From contig JAETNT010000018.1 in assembly GCA_021772025.1 (NCBI GenBank), forward strand, positions 1 to 64,000: a DNA stretch of 64,000 bases. The letters are read 5' to 3'. Source of the stretch: Enterocloster bolteae. Lineage in GTDB: Bacteria > Bacillota > Clostridia > Lachnospirales > Lachnospiraceae. The notes below the pieces were generated by a model. The model was given only the letters and a program-made list of their open reading frames with translations. It was not told the origin of the DNA and did no database searches. This document shows positions 16,452 through 25,669 of this stretch, one piece after another. Made by a program: the position numbers and the translations under genes. Position 1 is the stretch's first letter. Each line of letters opens with the position of its first letter.

Positions 16452-18284
16452 ATGGTATCACATAGAAATTATCTGGCAATGACGGCGGTGATGATAGTGG
16501 TGCTTTTTTTGTTCCAGTTTACCAATATTGCGTTGGAAAGCTGGAACGATTATGAGAGCAATTCATATGCTGTGGATAGGAAATTCCTTCCTCCAAAAAG
16601 CGGAGCGTATGGAGGAGGAGACAAAGAAGAAGTAATAAAGGAAGGGGTGTGGGATGAAACCAGAGACATTGTGGTCTATATAGGCGGTATGGATGAACCT
16701 GTGAGAAAGGTTACAAGCGAATGGTCGGCTTACACCAAAAAGCAGATAAAAAGTTATGCGACTCTGGAAGAATACGAGCGTTTGAAACAGGAAGACAGAA
16801 CAGAGTCTCCCCGGATGATGGTGGTAAATTCCGGTGATATAAACTGGAGCGAGATAGGAATCATCCAACAACTGCAGGATTATGCCAAGTTAGGAATTGA
16901 CCTGGTTTTTAACGGCCTGCCGGATGCATCCGTCATAGATGACAGCCGGCGCCTGAAAAGCCTTTTGGGGATTAGGGATGTAAAAGAAAAAGAGACTACG
17001 GTGTCGGGGCTTCATCTTTATGAAGGATTTCTGCTGGGGGGCGAGATTGTATACCAGGCAAAGGATGAGGAGGAATTCCGCCTTCGGCAGGATATGGAGC
17101 TTCAGCTTCCCTGGTATACCCTGGCAGCAGGAACCAGAGCATATATGAGAGGCGTTTACGCAGATAAAAATCTGGAAGAGGAAGAATGCCCGGCTGTGAT
17201 TTGGAGAAACAGGATAGGGAGAGCCTATGTGTATGTCGTAAACGGAACTTATATGGAGGATGCTGCAGCAGGACTGGGACTTCTGTCTGCCATGTGGGCT
17301 CAATCAGAAGACTATGTGATTTATCCGGTGATAAATGCCCAGAATATGGTGATTGCCAATTATCCGGGACTGTCGGAGGAAAACAACAGAGAGATGATGC
17401 GCCGCTATGGCCGCACTATGCTGGAGATGATGCGTTATAATGCCTGGCCGGCTATTGTGGCGGTTCATCAGCGGAGTACTTTGGGGCTGTCCTGTATGCT
17501 GGCTCCCCAGTACGATTATGAAGACGATCATTACCCCAATCAGTCGGAATTCCTGTACTATATGAAACGTCTCAACGAACAGGGAGCTGAGGTGGGGCTG
17601 TCCGGGGAATGCATGTCAGAGACTCCTTTAAAGGATAAACTTAAAGAGGATGACAATCTGATGAAGGAGACCATTCCCGGATACCGGTTTGCTTCCTTTT
17701 ACGGAAATAGTCTTTCCGAGGAGGAGCTTTCTGAGGCTCTTTCCGAAGAAGCTCTGGAAGCAGTGCGGACAGTCATAACAAGCTATGATGGAAACCGCCA
17801 GGTTATAGGCTATCAATCGGAACACATAACCAGGCAGTCTATCATTTCTGACGGATCCCGGCACACATTTTTTGAAGATTTCCGGGTTAAGGCAGTAGAG
17901 ACGGCTTTGGGATACACCAACGTTTTGGCAGATATGGGCCAGGCTGCAGTTCCTGAAAGAGAAAAGGATACCTTTGAGAAAATCATTTCGGATTTTGGAT
18001 GGAATATCCAGCACTATTGGGATGGGTTTCAGAGCTTTGACGGAACAACTGTATCAGAAAGCGACGAGCGTATCCGCAATTTCCTTGCCATGGATTACAT
18101 AGAAAGCAGAGAGAATGATTCTATCAGGCTGCAGGTGGCAGGGCCTCAGATGCCGGTATGGTTTCTCTTAAGACTCAATGAGGGAACCATAAAAAATGTA
18201 ACAGGCGGAAGCTGGAAGGAAGTAGAAGCACAGGTGTATCTGATTCAGGCAGAGGGGCCGGAGGTAATTATTCGGATAAAATAA
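16452..18284 (+). CDS. pelA: PelA-like DUF2194 protein
   Basis: This 610-residue membrane-anchored extracellular protein has an N-terminal signal anchor (YLAMTAVMIVVLFLFQF) and a large domain of the DUF2194/PelA type. It holds the position of pelA between pelE and pelF. A stretch YDYEDDHYPNQSEF in the middle resembles the metal-binding entry of polysaccharide deacetylases, and QSEHITRQ may hold a further ligand; this is inference. In Gram-negatives PelA has hydrolase and deacetylase domains; I see no separate hydrolase domain here. ATG 16452 is chosen because AAAGGG lies 7 bases before it; ATG 16446 and TTG 16431 are alternatives. Expected role: partial deacetylation of the GalNAc/GlcNAc polymer outside the membrane. 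Confidence 0.75.
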   Translation: MVSHRNYLAMTAVMIVVLFLFQFTNIALESWNDYESNSYAVDRKFLPPKSGAYGGGDKEEVIKEGVWDETRDIVVYIGGMDEPVRKVTSEWSAYTKKQIKSYATLEEYERLKQEDRTESPRMMVVNSGDINWSEIGIIQQLQDYAKLGIDLVFNGLPDASVIDDSRRLKSLLGIRDVKEKETTVSGLHLYEGFLLGGEIVYQAKDEEEFRLRQDMELQLPWYTLAAGTRAYMRGVYADKNLEEEECPAVIWRNRIGRAYVYVVNGTYMEDAAAGLGLLSAMWAQSEDYVIYPVINAQNMVIANYPGLSEENNREMMRRYGRTMLEMMRYNAWPAIVAVHQRSTLGLSCMLAPQYDYEDDHYPNQSEFLYYMKRLNEQGAEVGLSGECMSETPLKDKLKEDDNLMKETIPGYRFASFYGNSLSEEELSEALSEEALEAVRTVITSYDGNRQVIGYQSEHITRQSIISDGSRHTFFEDFRVKAVETALGYTNVLADMGQAAVPEREKDTFEKIISDFGWNIQHYWDGFQSFDGTTVSESDERIRNFLAMDYIESRENDSIRLQVAGPQMPVWFLLRLNEGTIKNVTGGSWKEVEAQVYLIQAEGPEVIIRIK

Positions 18285-18356
18285 AGGAACGGGATATGAC
18301 TCTTTGCCAGGCAGAGAGAACCGTGGCGGAACATAAGGAAAGGGGAAGAAAATATC

Positions 18357-19817
18357 ATGAGAATATGCATAATAGCAGAGGGATGTTATCCCTATGTGGT
18401 AGGAGGTGTGTCCGGTTGGACACACAGTCTTATAAAATCCTTTCCAAATCAGGAATTTGTGATCCTGGCTATCGTGGCAAACCGTTCTCTGAGAGGAAAA
18501 TATGTTTACGATCTGCCGGATAACGTGACGGAGGTTCATGAACTGTACCTTGACGACGTGGATTGGGAAAAGGAAAGACAGCGCAAAAGCCGCATGAACC
18601 GAAAAGAATATGATGCGCTGAGAAAACTTCTCTTAGGGCAGGAAATACAGTGGGAGATCCTGTTTGATTATTTCCAGAAAAAAGGGATATCGATGAACGA
18701 CATGCTTATGGGAGAAGATTTCTTTCACGGGGTCACGGAATTTTACAAGCTGAATTACAGCCAGCTGGCTTTTTCGGATTTTTTATGGATGATGCGTTCC
18801 ATTTATCTGACCTTGTTTACAACGATGAAAATGAAAATACCCAAAGCAGATGTATACCATTGCATATGCACCGGATATGCAGGGGTATTGGGAAGCATGG
18901 CCAAACATATCCATGGGGGACGCCTGGTGATATCCGAGCATGGTATTTACACCAGAGAGCGGGAGGAAGAACTGCTCACAGCCAAATGGGTTCAGGGTAT
19001 CTACAAAACCATCTGGATAGAGCAGTTCAGAAAAATGTCCAACCTTGCATATGCCAGTGCGGATTTGGTGACCAGCCTCTATCAGCAGGCAAGGGAACTG
19101 CAGATAGAAGCAGGGTGTCCGCCGGAGAAAACAAGGGTGGTATCCAATGGAATCCGGATAGAAGAATTCCAGGACATTCCGGGAAAGCTTGAAGAAGATC
19201 AGGGAAAGATCAATATAGGAGCGATGCTGCGGGTAACCCCTATAAAAGATATTATAACTATGATACAGGCATTTGGATTTGCAAAGGAGAGAGAACCTTC
19301 TTTAAAACTGTGGATTATGGGCTCATGGGAGGAGGATGAGGAATACGCAAAGAGCTGCTTTGAACTGGTACGGATTATGGGAGTTTCGGATGTGGTATTT
19401 ACCGGAAAGATTACAGCCAGGGAATACTATGGCAGAATGGATATGACTCTTTTAACAAGCATCAGCGAGGGACAGCCCCTTACGATTCTGGAAAGCTTTG
19501 CGGCTAAAAAGCCGGTCATTGCCACAGATGTAGGAAACTGCCGGGGACTGATCCTTGGGGAAAAGGACGACTTTGGAGCGGCCGGGATCGTTACACGTAT
19601 TATGAATGTCCAGGAAATCCAACAGGCCATGGTCTCATTGGCCCGAAACACAAAGCTGCGCCTTCAGATGGGGGAAAATGGGTATAAGAGAGTGAAAGCC
19701 GGATACCAGTTCCAATACATGCAGAATGAATACAAAAAGATATATCAAGACTTTGCAGAAAGTATGGGATTAAAATGGGAAGAGGAATCAGCGGCTGCAG
19801 ACAGCAGGGAGGGATAG
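18357..19817 (+). CDS. pelF: PelF glycosyltransferase
   Basis: This 486-residue cytoplasmic GT4-type enzyme polymerises Pel from UDP-sugars. The N-terminal DUF3492 region is recognisable (CIIAEGCYPYVVGGVSGW). The C-terminal donor domain has the E-x7-E motif in SEGQPLTILESF and ends with a typical GxxxA-like helix. GGGGAAG precedes the ATG. About 70 bases separate it from pelA, one of the larger gaps in the operon, and no promoter is evident there. It is the best-conserved marker of the Pel pathway in this cluster. Confidence 0.93.
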   Translation: MRICIIAEGCYPYVVGGVSGWTHSLIKSFPNQEFVILAIVANRSLRGKYVYDLPDNVTEVHELYLDDVDWEKERQRKSRMNRKEYDALRKLLLGQEIQWEILFDYFQKKGISMNDMLMGEDFFHGVTEFYKLNYSQLAFSDFLWMMRSIYLTLFTTMKMKIPKADVYHCICTGYAGVLGSMAKHIHGGRLVISEHGIYTREREEELLTAKWVQGIYKTIWIEQFRKMSNLAYASADLVTSLYQQARELQIEAGCPPEKTRVVSNGIRIEEFQDIPGKLEEDQGKINIGAMLRVTPIKDIITMIQAFGFAKEREPSLKLWIMGSWEEDEEYAKSCFELVRIMGVSDVVFTGKITAREYYGRMDMTLLTSISEGQPLTILESFAAKKPVIATDVGNCRGLILGEKDDFGAAGIVTRIMNVQEIQQAMVSLARNTKLRLQMGENGYKRVKAGYQFQYMQNEYKKIYQDFAESMGLKWEEESAAADSREG

Positions 19818-19821
19818 AATA

Positions 19822-21276
19822 ATGGCAGGAGTAGGAGTTAAGCTAAACCGTATTTTTGAAAAAAGATCGATAGCAGCGGATCTCATAGGCTTTACTTACA
19901 GCATTATTATTACCATAGCCCCGGTGCTTCTGGTGATAGGGACCATCCTCCTTCTGGGAGTGGTTCTGGGATTCAATGAGGTAGATTATCTGACAAGAGA
20001 ATTATTCTCCTGTACGGTCCTGTATACATTTGTCTTTGGCTTACTGACGGTGGCCCCGTTTAATGCCGTATTGTTTAAATACACACAGGACGCCATCTAT
20101 GAAGAACGCTTTCAGGATATTCTGCCCTGCTTCTATTTAGGGCTGGCCATGAACATAGCATTTAGCTGCCTTTTGGGGATTCCCTTCTGCCTGTGGGAAC
20201 ATTTTGCAGGCGGGGTGGAAGTTTTTTATGTATTTTGCGGCTTTTGCTCTTATATTTCCATGGTGTTGGTATTCTATTCCCTGGTATATCTTTCCGTTTG
20301 CAAGGACTATGAAAGAACTTCCCTGTTTTTCTTTATAGGGATGGCGATCACTTTCTTCCTATGCCTGTTTCTGAATGTCCGGCAGGGATGGGAACTTACA
20401 CGGAGTATGCTTTTGTCTCTGACTGTAGGCTTCTTTCTGATAGCCGCCATGGAATTTGCCGCCATAAAAAGATATTTTGTGAAAAACAGCAACCGGTATA
20501 AGCCGGTACTAGGGTACTTTAAGAAATGGTGGAAGCTGGTGGCCACCAACTTTTTCTACATTTTTGGCCTGTATATTCACAATTTCGTGTTCTGGACCCA
20601 TGAGGAAAGAGCCGTAATTGCCAACAGCTTTATTTATAACCAGCCTTATGACATGGCCTCCTGTATTGCCATGTTTACCAACATATCTGCTACCATCATT
20701 TTTATCACGAATATCGAGATGCATTTTTATGAGAAATACAGAAACTACTCTGAGGCGGTTATCGGAGGGAAAAAGGCAGATATTGAAAATGCCAGGAACC
20801 GGATGTTCAGACAGCTGTCCACGGAGTTGATGGATCTGGTGCGTATACAATTTATCATCTCCGTTGTGATATACCTGTTCTGCATGGTATTTTTGCCAAG
20901 ACTTGGATTCGGTGGTTCGGTTTTAAGAATTTATCCCTGCCTGGCAGCAGGATATTTTATCCTGTTTCTAATGTATGCGGCAATTCTGTTTATGTACTAT
21001 TTTAATGATCTGTCAGGTGCTGTTATGACTGCCGTAAGCTTTTTTGCCGCAACACTAATCGGAAGTATTTTTGCCATGAATCTGACAGAGATCTGGTACG
21101 GGATCGGACTGGTGGCCGGAAGCCTTGCAGGCTGGAGCGTTGCTTATGTAAGACTTCGCTGGATAGAGAAAAATCTGGATACGCATATATTCTGCAACGG
21201 CCAGATTTTAAAACGGGGAATTGGCCCAAAACCTTCCGGCCTTGTATATAGGAAGGATTGCCCGAAAATTGAGTAA
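19822..21276 (+). CDS. pelG: PelG flippase
   Basis: This 484-residue polytopic membrane protein of the MOP/MATE-like superfamily has about 12 hydrophobic segments and the conserved PelG start (GVKLNRIFEKRS). It forms the synthase/export complex with PelD, PelE and PelF and moves the growing polymer across the membrane. It begins only 5 bases after pelF stops. Confidence 0.92.
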   Translation: MAGVGVKLNRIFEKRSIAADLIGFTYSIIITIAPVLLVIGTILLLGVVLGFNEVDYLTRELFSCTVLYTFVFGLLTVAPFNAVLFKYTQDAIYEERFQDILPCFYLGLAMNIAFSCLLGIPFCLWEHFAGGVEVFYVFCGFCSYISMVLVFYSLVYLSVCKDYERTSLFFFIGMAITFFLCLFLNVRQGWELTRSMLLSLTVGFFLIAAMEFAAIKRYFVKNSNRYKPVLGYFKKWWKLVATNFFYIFGLYIHNFVFWTHEERAVIANSFIYNQPYDMASCIAMFTNISATIIFITNIEMHFYEKYRNYSEAVIGGKKADIENARNRMFRQLSTELMDLVRIQFIISVVIYLFCMVFLPRLGFGGSVLRIYPCLAAGYFILFLMYAAILFMYYFNDLSGAVMTAVSFFAATLIGSIFAMNLTEIWYGIGLVAGSLAGWSVAYVRLRWIEKNLDTHIFCNGQILKRGIGPKPSGLVYRKDCPKIE

Positions 21277-21286
21277 CAGGATAAAA

Positions 21287-22783
21287 ATGCAGAAAGCAGG
21301 AGGCGGTATTATCGCGGCTCTGGCTTGTGGAGTATTATTAGGAGGATGCAGCCTGAAAACAGAAAAATTAGAGGAACTAATTCCGTTTGGCGCCAAAGGG
21401 CTGAACGGGGTCACTATAGAGGAGACCTTTACAGAATCAGATCGTAAATTGAATAATCCCAATAGAGGATTTTATCAGCTGTACGAGTTTTTGATCACGG
21501 ATGAGGGAATGGATTACAGGGAGTTTATCGAAAACTGGTATCCGGAGATTTCGGATATCAGCCTGATGTTTATTCAGATCAATCTGCAATCCTACCCAAA
21601 AGGAGAGATCAGCCAGAAGGGACTTGACAATATAGAGGAATTGCTTACCGTGCTGGAAACCTATGAGAAGCAGCTGATTCTCCGTTTTGTATATGACCGG
21701 AAAGGAAAGGTAAAAGAGAGTGAGCCTGAGAGCCTGGAAATCATTCTAAAGCATATGGAACAGCTGGAGGATACGCTTAAAAAGCACCATAAACAGATTT
21801 TTATTGTTCAGGGAGTTTTTACAGGCAATTGGGGAGAGATGAACGGAAGCAGGCATGACACAGAGGAAAATTGGCGGGTATTGGCCGGAAAATTGGAGCA
21901 GGTGACAGATCATTCTACCTACCTGGGAGTTCGTACACCGGCCCAATGGCGCAGCCTTATCTCTGCGGATCAGATTCCTGAAGGAGAACTGCCCTATAAG
22001 CCGGAAGAATTTGGCATGGAAGGATATTCCCACGTGAGCCCCCTGTGGGGACGTCTGGGATTGTTTAATGATGGCATGCTGGGCAGTGAAAGTGACTATG
22101 GGACTTATGGCAATAGGAGCGCGTCAGACTCCTCATGGACAGAAGGGTGGAACAGGGAGGACGAACTGGCTTTTCAAAAAGAGCTGTGCCGTGTGGCACC
22201 TAATGGGGGAGAAACCATAGTGGATAACCCCTATAATGACCTTCCGGACGCACTGAGAGACTTGTCAGCCATGCATGTAACTTATCTGAACAAATGGCAT
22301 GACGAAGCAGTTTTGAAGAAATGGTCTGACACTGTCATGAAAGAGGACGGGTGCTTTAATGGTATGGATGGCTACACTTATGTGGAACGCCATCTGGGAT
22401 ACCGCCTTCTGATTGACCGTGTCCAGTTAAATTATAAAAGAAGAGGCGCCCGACTGCAGGTGAATATCAAAATGCGAAACGTGGGATTTGCGCCTATTTA
22501 CAGAAACCCGGAATTAAAGCTGCTGATCCGGAAAGAAGGGAGTGAGGAAGCCCCTCAGGTCTATCCGATAGAGGGCCGGCTATGCTGCCTGGCAGGGGGC
22601 GAGGAGGCAGAAACGGTGCTGTCTCTGAGAAAAGAAATTTCACTGGAACAGCTTTCAGAGGGAAGATATGGAATCTATTTTACCCTGGTGGATCCGTCCA
22701 GCCAGACCCATATCAAGCTGGCAAACCAGCAGAATGAGGAAGAATATGGGTATTGCCTGGGATTTGTCCAGTTAAGCCGGTAG
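21287..22783 (+). CDS. DUF4874/DUF4832 lipoprotein
   Basis: This 498-residue predicted lipoprotein has a lipobox LLGGC about 20 residues from ATG 21287; TTG 21269 is an alternative start that adds positive charges. A DUF4874-type region follows (LNNPNRGFYQLYEF; LILRFVYDRKG; an HxxxL helix), which looks like a TIM-barrel glycosidase fold, then a C-terminal beta domain of DUF4832 type. It starts 10 bases after pelG. The family has no proven activity that I know of. Its place directly after pelG, and the missing hydrolase part of PelA, suggest an extracellular glycoside-hydrolase or polymer-binding role. Confidence 0.75.
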   Translation: MQKAGGGIIAALACGVLLGGCSLKTEKLEELIPFGAKGLNGVTIEETFTESDRKLNNPNRGFYQLYEFLITDEGMDYREFIENWYPEISDISLMFIQINLQSYPKGEISQKGLDNIEELLTVLETYEKQLILRFVYDRKGKVKESEPESLEIILKHMEQLEDTLKKHHKQIFIVQGVFTGNWGEMNGSRHDTEENWRVLAGKLEQVTDHSTYLGVRTPAQWRSLISADQIPEGELPYKPEEFGMEGYSHVSPLWGRLGLFNDGMLGSESDYGTYGNRSASDSSWTEGWNREDELAFQKELCRVAPNGGETIVDNPYNDLPDALRDLSAMHVTYLNKWHDEAVLKKWSDTVMKEDGCFNGMDGYTYVERHLGYRLLIDRVQLNYKRRGARLQVNIKMRNVGFAPIYRNPELKLLIRKEGSEEAPQVYPIEGRLCCLAGGEEAETVLSLRKEISLEQLSEGRYGIYFTLVDPSSQTHIKLANQQNEEEYGYCLGFVQLSR

Positions 22784-22826
22784 GCCAAAGCAGAAATAGA
22801 ACGACAGGATGGAAAGGGAAAGAACT

Positions 22827-25025
22827 ATGGATACGTGGTATTGGATAGCAGAATACGGAAAGGTATTTATGGGATACCTGTTCTTAATGTTCCTTTGGCC
22901 ATCGGTAGTGTTTGCAAAACACTTGAGAGGGAAATCAAAAACATACCGGTTTAGCTTTTGCGTTACAGTGCCAATTGTCATTATGAATACGGCAGTTCTT
23001 ACTTTGGGGCTTTTTCATGGGCTAAACCAGTGGATAATCCGCCTGACGTTTTACGGAAGCTTTACATGGGCTCTTTTAAAGGAAACGCTCCGGTATTTCA
23101 GGCAGCGCAAAAAAGGAAAACAGTTAAAAAGCCCGGATTTAAATCCACTGTTCTGGAAATACGGAATTCTTATGGTTGTGATTGCATATGGGATGGCATA
23201 TTTTTCCTATGGGGCCTTTCAGATATATTCTTACGGATACGGGGATTTATATGTTCATCATCAGTGGATTTACGGCTTGATAGAAGGGGAGATTTTTAAG
23301 GGCGGCGTTTATCCTCAGGCCATGCACTGCTTTATATACTGTATGCATACAGTATTCGGCATCAGGGTATACAGCATTTTATTATTTTTACAAATAATTC
23401 ACGTATCAATTTTTCTTGCAGCCGCCTATCTGCTTCTCAGAAAGATATTTTTCTGGCGGTACACACCTGTCTTTGTACTGCTGTTATTTTTGATATTGGA
23501 TTTGTGCAATGCAGATTTAATACACAGCATGTTCCGCCTGCAGATAACACTGCCCCTGGAATTTGGGCTTCATACCGTGTTTCTATGCGGACTTCACCTG
23601 CTGGATTATTTGGATAAAGAAGGGTTTGACCACCTTTTTCTTTTTGCGGTATCCTTGGCAGCCGGGATTATGATTCATTTCCATACGGCGTTAATGGCAT
23701 TGATGTTCTGTATTTCTGCGGCTGTTTTTGCATGGAAAAAGATATTTTGCAGAAAGTATTTTATCCCGCTGGCAATATGGGCTTTTAGTTCTGTTTTGAT
23801 TGCAGGAATGCCTATGGCCGGGGCGCTGGCCCGGGGAATCCCTTTCAGCAGCTCTATTTATTGGGCTGTAGACGCTATGGGCGGCGGGCAAAGCAGGGAG
23901 CAGCGGGGAGAGAATGAAGAAACAGACTCCGATGAAAAAGAAAGCGGGGATTTTCAGAATATTGAACGCAGCGATATCAGTATTACTGCCGGGCTCCTAA
24001 GCAGAATAATCTGGATTTATGAGAAAGGGTACGGCGCATTATATGGAAAAGAAAGAGGCGGATGGATGCTTCTTTTTACCCTGCTGGCCTCCCTGTTTTG
24101 CTGGCAGATGAAGCGAAAGGCTTATCTGCAGTACTTTTCCGGAAGATGCAGGGGATACCCTTTTGCCATTATTGCATCTGTCATATATATCCTGGTATAT
24201 GCCGCTCCCATGATAGGACTGCCGGACATGATACCGGAGGGACGTTTTTTTGCTGCCGGACATATGATGCTTCTTGCAGTTGCGGTTATGCCGGTGGATG
24301 CGGCATTTTCCGTCCTGTCGTGTCTCTGCAGCGATTTGAGCCTGCGGATTATAACTCTTCTGTTATGTCTGGGGATCTATGGAATCACGGCTGCATCAGG
24401 AAACTTCAGAGGACTTTTATTCTATGAGCTGTCACGTTATAATGCGGCGGCTATGGTAACCGAATCGATTATAAATACATTTCCGCGCCGCAGCTATACT
24501 ATCGTGTCCCCTACAGATGAGCTCTATCCGGTGATTCAATACGGATGGCATGAGGAGCTGCTGACCTTTGTGGAAAATTCCGACAGAGGATCCTATACAC
24601 TTCCGTCAGAATATGTATTTATTTACGTGGAAAAGAGGCCGCTTCTTTATAGTCAGTCCTATTTTTTCGAAGGGCCGTCATGGATGGGAGAGGAAAAATA
24701 TTTAGAGCCGTTTTGGGATGCGTACTCCTCAAGATATCCTGACAGTGCCGCCAGCCAGGCTCCCGATATTGCCGCCGGACAGGTTTTGGAGGAAGACGGG
24801 GATAGGGAATTACCGGAATACGAAAATGCCTGGTCCGTGTATCTGAAGCTTGAGAACCGTATTCTTTTGGAGTCCAGGGCATATGCCTGGTGCCGGAAAT
24901 TTTCGGAACAGCATCCGTCTGTGCTGAATGTCTATTATGAGGATGAGGACTTTGTCTGCTATTATTTCAGACAGCCAGTGGAAGGGCAGCGGTATGAACT
25001 GGGAATAGAAAGGACAGAAACTTGA
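22827..25025 (+). CDS. Large polytopic membrane protein, paralogue 1
   Basis: This 732-residue protein has about 10-13 membrane segments (first: VFMGYLFLMFLWPSVVF), a charged loop around residues 360-385 and a soluble C-terminal domain (TLPSEYVFIYVEKRP; VLNVYYEDEDFVCYYF). It is clearly homologous to the gene at 34873 along its whole length. The layout resembles GT-C glycosyltransferases or polymerase/ligase-type envelope proteins, but I recognise no family motif. ATG 22827 is chosen because the paralogue starts at the matching residue (MDTxW/YxI) and AAAGGG lies 8 bases upstream. It probably builds, polymerises or attaches a surface glycan. Confidence 0.8.
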   Translation: MDTWYWIAEYGKVFMGYLFLMFLWPSVVFAKHLRGKSKTYRFSFCVTVPIVIMNTAVLTLGLFHGLNQWIIRLTFYGSFTWALLKETLRYFRQRKKGKQLKSPDLNPLFWKYGILMVVIAYGMAYFSYGAFQIYSYGYGDLYVHHQWIYGLIEGEIFKGGVYPQAMHCFIYCMHTVFGIRVYSILLFLQIIHVSIFLAAAYLLLRKIFFWRYTPVFVLLLFLILDLCNADLIHSMFRLQITLPLEFGLHTVFLCGLHLLDYLDKEGFDHLFLFAVSLAAGIMIHFHTALMALMFCISAAVFAWKKIFCRKYFIPLAIWAFSSVLIAGMPMAGALARGIPFSSSIYWAVDAMGGGQSREQRGENEETDSDEKESGDFQNIERSDISITAGLLSRIIWIYEKGYGALYGKERGGWMLLFTLLASLFCWQMKRKAYLQYFSGRCRGYPFAIIASVIYILVYAAPMIGLPDMIPEGRFFAAGHMMLLAVAVMPVDAAFSVLSCLCSDLSLRIITLLLCLGIYGITAASGNFRGLLFYELSRYNAAAMVTESIINTFPRRSYTIVSPTDELYPVIQYGWHEELLTFVENSDRGSYTLPSEYVFIYVEKRPLLYSQSYFFEGPSWMGEEKYLEPFWDAYSSRYPDSAASQAPDIAAGQVLEEDGDRELPEYENAWSVYLKLENRILLESRAYAWCRKFSEQHPSVLNVYYEDEDFVCYYFRQPVEGQRYELGIERTET

Positions 25026-25669
25026 AAAAATTTTTTGATTCCATATTTAATATACTAAGAGAAATAGAATGGATAGCTTATAAAAGAAGGAAACGATGGA
25101 GATTAAAGAATAATGATGCTACGATTATAGGCTCAAACTGCAGCGGGGCATTTATGTATTATGACCTGGGGATGAAGTACCTTACTCCTACGGTGAATCT
25201 GAGCATAGAGATGAATGACTTTGTGAAAATGGTAAGCAATCTCAAATGGTATATGGAGCAGGAGCTGGTGGAATCAGAAGAGAAGGCCCCATGTCCCGTA
25301 GGGCTGCTGGGCGATATTAAAATATACCTGATTCACTACAGCAGCTTTGAACAGGGCAGGATGAAATGGGAGGAACGAAAACAGAGGATCAACTGGGAGA
25401 ATATTTTTATTGTAGGTTCGGAAAAGGATGGCTGTACCTATGAGACCATCAAAAATTTTGAACAGCTTCCATTTAAAAATAAAGTGATTTTTACCCGTAT
25501 AGAATATCCGGAATTTTCATCTGTCTGCTGTATCAAAGGATTTGAGGATCAGAAAGAATTAGGCGTTATAATCGATTTCAAAAAACAGGTTTTAAAAAGA
25601 CGGTATTTAGATGATTTTGACTATGTGTCCTTTTTAAATACAGCTATGGAACCGGAAGGCAGAGTATGA
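25022..25669 (+). CDS. DUF1919-type exopolysaccharide protein
   Basis: This 215-residue protein matches the DUF1919 pattern: an IIGSNCSGAFMYYDLG block near the N-terminus, a conserved middle (LLGDIKIYLIHY) and a basic C-terminus. The family is found in exopolysaccharide and capsule clusters and its activity is unknown to me. The TTG start overlaps the previous stop (TTGA) and has AAAGGAC upstream. The stop overlaps the next ATG (ATGA), so it is tightly coupled to the pyruvyl transferase gene. Confidence 0.8.
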   Translation: MKKFFDSIFNILREIEWIAYKRRKRWRLKNNDATIIGSNCSGAFMYYDLGMKYLTPTVNLSIEMNDFVKMVSNLKWYMEQELVESEEKAPCPVGLLGDIKIYLIHYSSFEQGRMKWEERKQRINWENIFIVGSEKDGCTYETIKNFEQLPFKNKVIFTRIEYPEFSSVCCIKGFEDQKELGVIIDFKKQVLKRRYLDDFDYVSFLNTAMEPEGRV

